Part shown: positions 16,500-23,867 of the stretch, in pieces
Position numbering within the stretch: the first letter of the stretch is position 1
Layout: every line of letters starts with the position of its first letter
Assembly (NCBI GenBank): GCA_038237805.1
Contig: JBBRYI010000007.1
Coordinates: forward strand, 124,001 to 188,000
Length of the DNA: 64,000 bases
Reading direction: 5' to 3'
From: JBBQFI01 sp038237805
GTDB taxonomy: Bacteria > Verrucomicrobiota > Verrucomicrobiia > Chthoniobacterales > UBA10450
Made by a program: the position numbers and the translations under genes
The notes under the pieces: model-generated
What the model saw: only the letters and a program-made list of their open reading frames with translations
The model's database searches: none
Told to the model about the DNA's origin: nothing

Positions 16500-17609
16500 A
16501 TGTCCCGTCGCAGTCGGAAAAACGTCGGTTTAATCGGTCTCGGCATTATTGGCCGACGAGTTGCGGAAAATCTCCGCAAGCGGGGTTTCCATGTCTTTGT
16601 CTGGAACCGGACGCCACGCCCGGTTCCGAACTTTGTCGGCTCGGTCGCAGAGGTGGCCGAGCTTTGCAACGTCATCCAAATCTTCGTCGCCGACGATGAA
16701 GCTCTGCGTGACATCATTCAACAGTTGAGTTCTGTTTTGACGGCGCATCACGTGGTCCTCGCCCACTGCACGGTTGCTCCCGAAAGCATGCAGGCGGCGG
16801 CAGAAGTTGTGCAACGGCGGGGAGCGCGCTTTCTCGATGCTCCCTTTACCGGCAGTAAAGTGGCCGCAGAAAAAGGTGAGCTAACCTATTATGTCGCAGG
16901 CGATGATGGGGCTTTGCGCGAGGCGCGCCGATTTCTTGAAGCGAGCAGCAAAGAGATCATCGAGTTCGGTGAAATCGGCGAAGCGACATTGATTAAACTT
17001 GCTACCAACATCGTTACGGCGGCGAGCGTGCAGGCGGTGGCGGAAGCTTTGGCACTGGTGGCAAAATGCGGTGTGCCGCCGGAAAAATTCGAGCGCGCAT
17101 TGCGCGGCAACGCGAGCCGCTCCACCACCATCGAGATGAAACTTCCCAAGATGATGGATAGCGATTTCGAGCCACATTTCTCGGTCAAGCACATGCTGAA
17201 GGACCTGCAGATCGCGGAACGGTTGGCTGACTCGCTTGAGTTAAAGTTTCCAGTGACGGAAGCAGTGCGAGATGTGCAACTGGCTGAAATGAAAGACGGC
17301 CGGGGGGACGAGGATTACTCCTGTGTCGTTAGGCGATATTTCCCCGATGGTGTCCCTTCCGAACGCAAGACGGAACCCGTGCCCGAAACGCCGGAATTAC
17401 CATTGAAGAATCGGCCGGAGCCGATTGAGGAAGCCGTGGCCGAACCTCAGCCCGAGCCCGCCACGGTGGAGGCGATTTCAGCAGTCGCAATAAGCGAGAC
17501 AACGCCGGCCGAACCTACTTCGGCCACACCTGCGGTGACGACTCGGGAGGCAACTGAATCGCGACTTGGATTTTTACGAAGGTTATTCAGTCGCGGCACG
17601 GATTACTGA
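16500..17609 (+). CDS. Beta-hydroxyacid dehydrogenase (HIBADH family) with disordered tail
   Basis: NAD(P)-dependent oxidoreductase of the 3-hydroxyisobutyrate / 2-hydroxy-3-oxopropionate dehydrogenase family. Domain motifs are the Rossmann opening NVGLIGLGIIGRRVAENLRKRG, the substrate loop DAPFTGSKVAAEKGEL and the catalytic-Lys helix GEATLIKLATNIVTA. The canonical enzyme ends near residue 290. A further 75 or so residues rich in Pro, Glu, Ala and Thr follow, looking disordered and finishing with a short Arg/Phe-rich motif (LGFLRRLFSRGTDY). The tail is unusual for the family. The substrate cannot be inferred. Confidence 0.85.
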   Translation: MSRRSRKNVGLIGLGIIGRRVAENLRKRGFHVFVWNRTPRPVPNFVGSVAEVAELCNVIQIFVADDEALRDIIQQLSSVLTAHHVVLAHCTVAPESMQAAAEVVQRRGARFLDAPFTGSKVAAEKGELTYYVAGDDGALREARRFLEASSKEIIEFGEIGEATLIKLATNIVTAASVQAVAEALALVAKCGVPPEKFERALRGNASRSTTIEMKLPKMMDSDFEPHFSVKHMLKDLQIAERLADSLELKFPVTEAVRDVQLAEMKDGRGDEDYSCVVRRYFPDGVPSERKTEPVPETPELPLKNRPEPIEEAVAEPQPEPATVEAISAVAISETTPAEPTSATPAVTTREATESRLGFLRRLFSRGTDY

Positions 17610-17629
17610 GCGGCGGCTCGAGCCCGGAA

Positions 17630-18550
17630 ATGATTGAGTCTTTTCCAAAGGAGACGTGTTCTTTTTTTGATTTGTCCGATCGCGCGAAATTCTTCGTGCG
17701 CGGATCAGATCGGTTGCGGTTTCTCAATGGTCAGATCACGAATGATCTTCGTAAGGCGACTGAAACCGAAGGGATCGAGGCCTGTATACTGAATGCAAAA
17801 GGAAAGATTGATGCGCATCTCTTCATTTACGCCGCGCAAGACGCTTACGTGCTCGATACCGATGCTGATCTGCGAGAGACGATTCCTGCACGTCTCGACC
17901 GCTACATCATTGCGGATGATGTGCAGGTCGAGGATATCAGCCATGAATTTGACCTATTTCATTTGCTCGATTCGGCGCGCCCAGATCATCTGCCTAACGA
18001 GTACAACATGGTGCGTGCGCTCCGTTTTTCTCGCCCCGGCTGGGATGTGTGGGTAAAGCGAACCGGTGCGGATCATGCGCGCAGGCATTTTCCAGAGCAG
18101 TGGACACTGTGCGATGCCACGTCAGCGGAGAGTCTTCGTATTCGATCGGGTATCCCGTGTTGGGGCCGGGAACTGACAAACGAAATCATTCCGATCGAAG
18201 CGAACTTGGAAGAGCGCTGCGTCGATTATTCAAAAGGTTGCTATATCGGCCAGGAAGTGATTTCGCGCATTAAGATGTCGGGCCAAACGAACAAGCGCCT
18301 CTGCGGATTGGTCTCGCTCGATGGATTCGCGTTATCACCCGCAATGCGATTGGCCACCGCAACCGAAGATCACCGTGACGTGGGCTGGATGACGAGTGCC
18401 GATTACGATCCGCACCTTCAGAAGCACATCGGCCTTGGTTTTGTGAAACGCGGATTTAACGCGCCCGGGACGCATCTCCGTGCGTTGCCAGTTGCAGATC
18501 CAACTCCAGCGGGGATTCGCATAGAGATAGTTCCACTTCCGTTTGCTTAA
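17630..18550 (+). CDS. ygfZ: Folate-binding Fe-S maintenance protein YgfZ
   Basis: GcvT-fold, tetrahydrofolate-binding protein that helps assembly or repair of certain iron-sulfur enzymes. 306 aa. The diagnostic motif K-G-C-Y-x-G-Q-E is present as DYSKGCYIGQEVISRIK at about residue 205. The N-terminal FVRGSDRLRFLNGQITNDL matches the family opening. The complete glycine-cleavage T protein is longer and lacks the KGCYxGQE cysteine. The ATPase-like gene starts two bases after its stop. It carries one TCGTTAGG copy (minus orientation). Confidence 0.9.
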   Translation: MIESFPKETCSFFDLSDRAKFFVRGSDRLRFLNGQITNDLRKATETEGIEACILNAKGKIDAHLFIYAAQDAYVLDTDADLRETIPARLDRYIIADDVQVEDISHEFDLFHLLDSARPDHLPNEYNMVRALRFSRPGWDVWVKRTGADHARRHFPEQWTLCDATSAESLRIRSGIPCWGRELTNEIIPIEANLEERCVDYSKGCYIGQEVISRIKMSGQTNKRLCGLVSLDGFALSPAMRLATATEDHRDVGWMTSADYDPHLQKHIGLGFVKRGFNAPGTHLRALPVADPTPAGIRIEIVPLPFA

Positions 18551-18552
18551 TC

Positions 18553-19677
18553 GTGGCCAAAATTACACTCAGCAAAGTTGCGACGACAGTTCGGGGAAGA
18601 AAAGGTGATCGTCCGCTCATCGATCTCGAAATTCCGGATCGACAACTTGTCGTCCTCACCAGTCCACCTGGCGGCGGCAAATCGAATGTGCTCCGCATGA
18701 TTGCTGGATTGGAAAAGATATCGTCCGGACAAATCAGCATTGGTGATAAGCAAATCAACGAGCTGGCTCCCCAGAAGCGCGGCGTTGCAATGATATTTGC
18801 GCGCGACAGCCTTTATCCGCACATGACAATGCGCGAAAATATTGCGTTCGGCTTGAAGCTTCGAAGCTTCGGGAAATCGGAAATAAAGAAGCGTGTCGAG
18901 GATGCAGGCAACGTGCTCCGGATCGGACAATTCCTCGAAAAAACGCCTGACGAATGCGACCTGGCGGTACGGCAGCGTGCCGTGATCGCACGCGGCGTCG
19001 CCAGGCAGCCACAAGTGTTTCTTTACGATCACGCTCTCGCAAACATCGAGCCGGGCAGCCGTGCCGAGTTGCAAAATGAAATCATAAAGCTCCACGAACG
19101 CTTGCAGACGACGACCATCGTTGCGACGGCGGACAATGGCGAAGCGATGAGCATGGCGGACACGATCGTTCTGCTCGACGAAGGCGCTTTGCAGGCGCTC
19201 GGAACGCCACGCGCGCTTTACGAGCAGCCTGCAAACGTGTTTGTCGCAAAATCTCTCGGGCATCCACCGATGAATTTTGTGCGGGGAGAATTGAAGTTAG
19301 ATCGCGAGACGTTGAAGTTTTCCGAAGCAGATGGCGGAACAATTCAGATAAACTTTTCCAAATTGGAGCGCTTCGAAATTGCGCAATCGTTCGTTGGGAA
19401 TCCAGTTTTTCTTGGCGTCCGCCCGGAGGAGATTGAAGTGGCATCATCCGGCAGAGGAACGGAAGGAGGTCGCACCGCCAATTTCCGTGCCATCGCTGAG
19501 TGGATAGAACCGCTAGGTTCGCAAACGGATATCTATTTTAGCACCGGCCCGCACACCGGAATCTGTCGAAGCAGAGGGCTAATCAATCGCAGCGGAACGG
19601 GTCGGCGGATGGAATTTGTAATAAATCTGGAAAAAGTTTACTTATTCGATCAAAGCACCGGGAAAAGGATTGTTTAA
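18553..19677 (+). CDS. MalK-like ABC ATPase homologue lacking catalytic motifs
   Basis: 374 aa, collinear with sugar-importer ATPases (MalK/UgpC): nucleotide-binding domain to about residue 240, then an OB-fold regulatory domain (GVRPEEIEVA, EPLGSQTDIYF). Nearly every catalytic element is altered. Walker A is SPPGGGKSN (Lys-Ser kept). The Q-loop Gln is Ala (IFARDSLYPH). The LSGGQ signature is CDLAV. The Walker B Glu is His (FLYDHALANIE) and the switch His is Ala (ATADNGEAM). LYPHMTMREN, QRAVIAR and EAMSMAD show the alignment is right. GTG start two bases after ygfZ. No permease gene is nearby. Likely a regulatory or scaffold pseudo-ATPase; the frame is intact, so not an obvious pseudogene. 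Confidence 0.82.
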   Translation: MAKITLSKVATTVRGRKGDRPLIDLEIPDRQLVVLTSPPGGGKSNVLRMIAGLEKISSGQISIGDKQINELAPQKRGVAMIFARDSLYPHMTMRENIAFGLKLRSFGKSEIKKRVEDAGNVLRIGQFLEKTPDECDLAVRQRAVIARGVARQPQVFLYDHALANIEPGSRAELQNEIIKLHERLQTTTIVATADNGEAMSMADTIVLLDEGALQALGTPRALYEQPANVFVAKSLGHPPMNFVRGELKLDRETLKFSEADGGTIQINFSKLERFEIAQSFVGNPVFLGVRPEEIEVASSGRGTEGGRTANFRAIAEWIEPLGSQTDIYFSTGPHTGICRSRGLINRSGTGRRMEFVINLEKVYLFDQSTGKRIV

Positions 19678-19721
19678 TCAATAAAGGCCTCTAATCTCCT
19701 TGCCAGTGGTGACTTGCACGG

Positions 19722-19741
19722 CGTAAAAACGACCTTTTACG
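19722..19741. promoter_or_regulatory. Possible autoregulatory operator
   Basis: Inverted repeat CGTAAAA / TTTTACG with a 6-base spacer, 33 bases before the ATG of the SufR-like regulator. Position and symmetry fit a binding site for a dimeric HTH protein, but only one copy is seen. Confidence 0.35.
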
Positions 19742-19774
19742 GGGTTTAGCGGGTAATCCTTAACCAGAGACAAC

Positions 19775-20413
19775 ATGAATCAAAAAATGCTCGCGGAAAT
19801 CGGCCGTACTCAACGGCTCGAAATTCTTAACTCACTTAAACGGACCAAAGGCATGTCCGTCAACGAACTCGTCGACAAAATGAAGATGAGCTACATGGGG
19901 ATCAAGCAGCATTGCTTGACTCTGGAGCGCGACGGTTACCTCGATACCTGGCGACGCCCGCAAAAAATGGGACGCCCGGAAATGGTCTATCGTCTGACCC
20001 GCCGGACACATGACTTGTTTCAGTCGGACAGTAACCGATTCACGCTCGAACTGCTGCATGCGGTGCAGGAAATTTACGGGCCTAACGCTGCGGAAAAATT
20101 GCTCTTTAATGTTTTCGAGCGCAGGACGATCGCGTTGAAGGAAAAAGTAAAGGGTGAGACGGTAGCGGACCGGGCCAAGTGGCTGGCGCGCTGGCGCGAT
20201 AGCGAGGGTTACATGTCGCAATTTACAACTAGCGAAAATGGCGGGCCTCAAATTCTCGAATGTCACACCCCGCTGCTCAATCTGATCGACCGCTATCCAA
20301 TTATCGGGCGCCTGGAGCAGGAACTGTTTGAAGAGGTCCTCGGGACTAGCGTGCGACGTGAAGAATCGCGCGCCTCTGGACTCTACGAGTGCGCGTTTTA
20401 TTTTTCCGCCTAA
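19775..20413 (+). CDS. SufR/DeoR-type winged-helix transcriptional regulator
   Basis: 212-aa DNA-binding protein. The N-terminal winged helix (residues 8-75: RLEILNSLKRTKGMSVNELVDKMKMSYMGIKQHCLTLE then DGYLDTWRRPQKMGRPEMVYRLT) closely resembles SufR-like regulators. The C-terminal half has the matching layout ECHTPLLNLIDRYPIIGRLEQELFEEVLGTSVRR...LYECAFYF, but with only two of the cysteines that hold a cluster in SufR, so Fe-S sensing is uncertain. Neighbours are the pseudo-ATPase upstream and glgE downstream. An inverted repeat in its leader may be its own operator. Confidence 0.78.
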   Translation: MNQKMLAEIGRTQRLEILNSLKRTKGMSVNELVDKMKMSYMGIKQHCLTLERDGYLDTWRRPQKMGRPEMVYRLTRRTHDLFQSDSNRFTLELLHAVQEIYGPNAAEKLLFNVFERRTIALKEKVKGETVADRAKWLARWRDSEGYMSQFTTSENGGPQILECHTPLLNLIDRYPIIGRLEQELFEEVLGTSVRREESRASGLYECAFYFSA

Positions 20414-20475
20414 GTACCGTTCTAACGGTAGATTTCTACTTTCGCGCTTGGTAAAAGTCGGTTGATTGGAAGCCC

Positions 20476-22449
20476 ATGCTCCGGGCTTTTCCGACCGCAG
20501 TTATCGAGAATCTTCGACCGCTTATTGATGGCGGGCGTTATCCCGTCAAGCGGGTTGTTGGCGAAGATTTGGCGGTAGAAGCTGACATCTTTAAGGACGG
20601 ACATGATGTGGTCGCGGCCGTCTTAAAGTGGCGCATGGTCGGCGCCACGCACTGGCATGAAACCGCCATGATGCATCGGGACAACGACCGCTGGGGCGGG
20701 ACCTGCTGCTTCTACGAAAATTCGATCTACGAATATACCGTCGAAGCATGGACCGATACTTTCCGCGGTTGGCGCCACGAATTCGCCACGAAATTCAAAG
20801 CCGGCATTACCGACTTGCAAAGCGAAGCCCTGGAGGGCGTGAAGTTGCTCGAGGAAGCAGCCAAGCGCCCGACCAATGTGGACGACTATGCGCGTCTGCA
20901 TGAATTGATCGAGAAAATCTGGACCGCGGAATATTCTGAAATCAATCACATCGCCCAATCGAATGAATTGGAAGTGTTGATGGACACGTATCCCGATCGA
21001 TCTCACTCCACTCAATACGCTCCGCCGCCGCGTGTGGTGGTTGATCGAGTCCGGGCGCGGACCGCGGCCTGGTATGAATTTTTTCCGCGGTCAGCCGAAG
21101 GACGGGAGGATCGTGGCTCAACTTTCCGAGATACCTTGCCGCGAATTGATGATGCCCGAGCGATGGGTTTTGATGTCATTTATTTCCCACCGATTCATCC
21201 CATCGGTCATACCAATCGCAAAGGCCGCAATAATTCTGTCACGAGCCAACCGGGAGAACCCGGCGTCCCTTACGCCATCGGAAGCGAGGTGGGTGGACAC
21301 AAGGCGGTAGAGCCAGCGTTAGGCACGCTCGACGATTTTTTGTGGTTGGAAGATGAAGTGCATCAGCGCGGAATGGAAATTGCGCTCGACTTCGCGATCA
21401 ATTGTTCGCCCGATCATCCCTACGTCCGAGAACATCCGGAGTGGTTTTACAAACGGCCCGACGGGACGATCAAGTTCGCCGAGAATCCGCCGAAAAAATA
21501 CGAGGACATTTATCCGCTGAATTTTCGTTGTGCAAATTGGCGCGAGCTTTGGGAAGAGATGCGGAGCATCATTCTTTTCTGGGCCGTACTGGGCGTTCGC
21601 ACTTTTCGTGTCGATAACCCACACACCAAACCGGTCGCCTTTTGGGAATTTATGATCTCGGGAGTACGAGCGAAATTTCCGGATGTAATTTTTCTTTCCG
21701 AGGCTTTCACCAAACCGAAAATGATGAAAGCCCTGGCAAAAGCGGGATTTACGCAAAGCTACACTTACTTCACCTGGCGTAATTCGAAGAAGGATCTCAC
21801 TGACTATTTCACCGAGCTGACGCAAACGGAAATGAAAGAATATTTCCGTGGCAATCTCTGGCCTAACACACCCGATATATTGCCGGTCCCTTTGCAGGAA
21901 GGCGGACCGCCTGCGTTCCGTATTCGCGCTGTGCTCGCAGCCACACTTTCTTCCGTTTACGGCATCTACAGCGGGTTCGAGCTGTGTGAGAACGCTGCGC
22001 TTTCCGGTCGCGAAGAGTATCTCGACTCAGAGAAATACCAGTGGAAAGCCCGTGACTGGGATGCTCCCGGCAACATCAAGCCTTTAATCACGCGGCTTAA
22101 TCGTATTCGTCGGGAGAATCGCGCCATGCACTTTTACGATAACCTGCGCTTCTATCCGGCGGAGAATGATTCCATTTTGTGGTACGGGAAAGCAACGCTC
22201 GCACGTGAGAATATAATTTTCATCGCGGTGAACCTGGACCCAGCGCAAATACAAAGTTCGTTCGTCGAAATACCCCTTGAGAAGTTCGGCTTGAGTGAGG
22301 ATGAGGAATACCAGATGCACGATCTGCTCACTGACACTCGTTACATTTGGCGGGGCCGGCGCAACTACGTGGCATTGAATCCGCATGCGGAACAGGCGGC
22401 TCATGTTTTCCGATTGCGCCGCGCGGTTGGTGGCGGGCGTTTTGCCTAG
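20476..22449 (+). CDS. glgE: Alpha-1,4-glucan:maltose-1-phosphate maltosyltransferase GlgE
   Basis: GH13 enzyme that extends alpha-glucan with maltose-1-phosphate donors; 657 aa, the family length. N-terminal domain about 1-200 with the RWGGTCCFYENSIYEYTVEAWTD-type region, then the catalytic barrel: AAWYEFFPRS, GFDVIYFPPIHPIG, FRVDNPHTKP (nucleophile Asp) and FLSEAFTKPKMM (acid/base Glu). The dehydration-type motif NSVTSQPGEPGVPYAIGS is specific to GlgE. Start ATG 20476. No treS, maltokinase or glgB is adjacent, so the route to maltose-1-phosphate lies elsewhere. Confidence 0.94.
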   Translation: MLRAFPTAVIENLRPLIDGGRYPVKRVVGEDLAVEADIFKDGHDVVAAVLKWRMVGATHWHETAMMHRDNDRWGGTCCFYENSIYEYTVEAWTDTFRGWRHEFATKFKAGITDLQSEALEGVKLLEEAAKRPTNVDDYARLHELIEKIWTAEYSEINHIAQSNELEVLMDTYPDRSHSTQYAPPPRVVVDRVRARTAAWYEFFPRSAEGREDRGSTFRDTLPRIDDARAMGFDVIYFPPIHPIGHTNRKGRNNSVTSQPGEPGVPYAIGSEVGGHKAVEPALGTLDDFLWLEDEVHQRGMEIALDFAINCSPDHPYVREHPEWFYKRPDGTIKFAENPPKKYEDIYPLNFRCANWRELWEEMRSIILFWAVLGVRTFRVDNPHTKPVAFWEFMISGVRAKFPDVIFLSEAFTKPKMMKALAKAGFTQSYTYFTWRNSKKDLTDYFTELTQTEMKEYFRGNLWPNTPDILPVPLQEGGPPAFRIRAVLAATLSSVYGIYSGFELCENAALSGREEYLDSEKYQWKARDWDAPGNIKPLITRLNRIRRENRAMHFYDNLRFYPAENDSILWYGKATLARENIIFIAVNLDPAQIQSSFVEIPLEKFGLSEDEEYQMHDLLTDTRYIWRGRRNYVALNPHAEQAAHVFRLRRAVGGGRFA

Positions 22450-22470
22450 GAAATTCTCACAAATAGAGCT

Positions 22471-22551
22471 GTCATTCTGAGCGCAGCGAAGAGAATCTCG
22501 CGGACCACGTCTGATGTTGCTTGTGAGGTTCCTCCCTACGCTCGGGATGAC
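22471..22551. repeat. GTCATT...GGATGAC palindromic repeat, full-size intergenic copy
   Basis: Starts GTCATTCTGAGCGCAGCG and ends CTACGCTCGGGATGAC, with imperfectly complementary ends and a GAATCTCGCGGACCACG middle. It lies between glgE and exbB. Same family as the copies at 14487 and inside dnaE2 at 41323; sequences of this type are widespread in bacterial intergenic DNA. Confidence 0.8.
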
Positions 22552-22637
22552 ATGCTTTGCTTTCATTTATGAAGTGGGTTCCAGGGCATGCAAGTTGCAT
22601 CCCGTTACTGGCTGTTTATGCTACCCGAAGTTTGGGC

Positions 22638-23405
22638 ATGAAAACATTCTTCCTGGTGCCCGCGTTGCTGGCGGGCGCCCAACCTCTCCTGGCGCAAAAT
22701 CCGCCATCGGTGATGCCGGATTTGCCGCGAACCACGTCCATTCTGCAAGCCATAATTCAGGCGGGGCCAATCATGGTGCCGCTTTTTTTGCTCTCGGTTT
22801 TTTCCGTCATGCTCGTGGTCGTTTATCTGCTGACCATTCGTCGCGGTGCAGTTGTTTCGAACGGTTTTATGGCAACGGCGGAAGCACTTTTGCGCAAGCG
22901 CGATTATCTCGGCTTGCTCGCTGTTTCTAATCGCCACAGCGAAGCGATCGCGCGCGTTGTCCAAAAAGTGTTGGATTTTTCGACGAAGAATCCGAATGCG
23001 GAGTTTGCGGAGATTCGTGAAATCGCGCAGACGGAAGGAACGCGGGTCGCTTCCAACCTAAGCAACCGCGTGACTTACCTTGCCGATATTGGAATGATTG
23101 CTCCGATGCTTGGCCTGCTTGGCACGGTCATCGGCATCATTAGATCTTTCGGCGCGTTGGGCGCGGATTTAGGCACGGCGCGTTATGCGTTGCTTTCGCG
23201 AGGGATCAGCGAGGCGCTCGTTAACACTGCAGCTGGCCTCGCTATTGGTATTCCCGCGATGATTTTCTATGCGATGTTCCGCGGCCGTGTGCAGCGATTG
23301 ATTTCGGAATTGGAAGCAGCAGTGACTCACATTCTGGCGTTGCTTTCCTTGCAATACAGCAAGCGATCCGACCGTGTACCCGTTTTGATCGAGGATGAAT
23401 TTTGA
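22638..23405 (+). CDS. ExbB/TolQ-type proton-channel protein
   Basis: MotA/TolQ/ExbB-family inner-membrane protein, 255 aa, that uses the proton gradient together with an ExbD partner. ATG 22638 exposes a signal-like N-terminus (KTFFLVPALLAGAQPLLAQ). Three membrane segments follow: VPLFLLSVFSVMLVVVYLL, then the family's paired C-terminal helices (IGMIAPMLGLLGTVIGIIRSF and ALVNTAAGLAIGIPAMIFYAMF). A longer frame from 22557 reads through repeat-derived sequence and is rejected. exbD follows after 54 bases. Confidence 0.88.
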   Translation: MKTFFLVPALLAGAQPLLAQNPPSVMPDLPRTTSILQAIIQAGPIMVPLFLLSVFSVMLVVVYLLTIRRGAVVSNGFMATAEALLRKRDYLGLLAVSNRHSEAIARVVQKVLDFSTKNPNAEFAEIREIAQTEGTRVASNLSNRVTYLADIGMIAPMLGLLGTVIGIIRSFGALGADLGTARYALLSRGISEALVNTAAGLAIGIPAMIFYAMFRGRVQRLISELEAAVTHILALLSLQYSKRSDRVPVLIEDEF

Positions 23406-23459
23406 TGCCGCAAAGCGGGTCAAAGATTCTGAATCGTGTCTCCAAACCTAAAGTGATTT

Positions 23460-23867
23460 ATGAATCTGCGTAGTCGCGCGATCCCGCAACATCCCGGCAT
23501 ACAATTGGCCCCGCTGGTGGATGTCCTGCTCCTGCTTCTCATCTTTTTTCTCATGACTTGGAATGCGGCCCGGAACGAAAACGAACTCGATGTCAAAGTT
23601 CCCAAAGCGAGCGCGGCAAAGGAAAAGATGGCGCCGATCGGAGACGTGATCGTTAACGTCAAGGCGGACGGCAACGTCGTGGTTAATCGGCGGACGTTGA
23701 ACGGACCGGAATTGACAGACTTGCTCAAGGGCCTCGTGCATTTGAACGCCGATCAAGCCGTCGTTATTCGCGGTGATGAAGCGGGCGCGTACAAAAACAT
23801 CGTTAACGTCTTGAATATTTGCAGCGAAGCCGGCGTGACCAACGTGGCCTTCGCGACTGCAAAATGA
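23460..23867 (+). CDS. ExbD/TolR-type protein
   Basis: 135-aa partner of the preceding ExbB-like channel. A short cytoplasmic N-terminus is followed by one membrane helix with the proton-path Asp (IQLAPLVDVLLLLLIFFLMT) and a periplasmic domain (IVNVKADGNVVVNRRTL, VVIRGDEAGAYKNIVNVLNICSEAGV). Its stop overlaps the start of the TPR gene by four bases (ATGA), so the three genes form one coupled unit. Confidence 0.9.
   Translation: MNLRSRAIPQHPGIQLAPLVDVLLLLLIFFLMTWNAARNENELDVKVPKASAAKEKMAPIGDVIVNVKADGNVVVNRRTLNGPELTDLLKGLVHLNADQAVVIRGDEAGAYKNIVNVLNICSEAGVTNVAFATAK

Noticed and set aside
20081..20088. Near matches to TCGTTAGG such as CCTAACGC (20081) and CGGTTAGG (28114)
   Set aside because: Each differs by at least one core base; only exact copies were counted.
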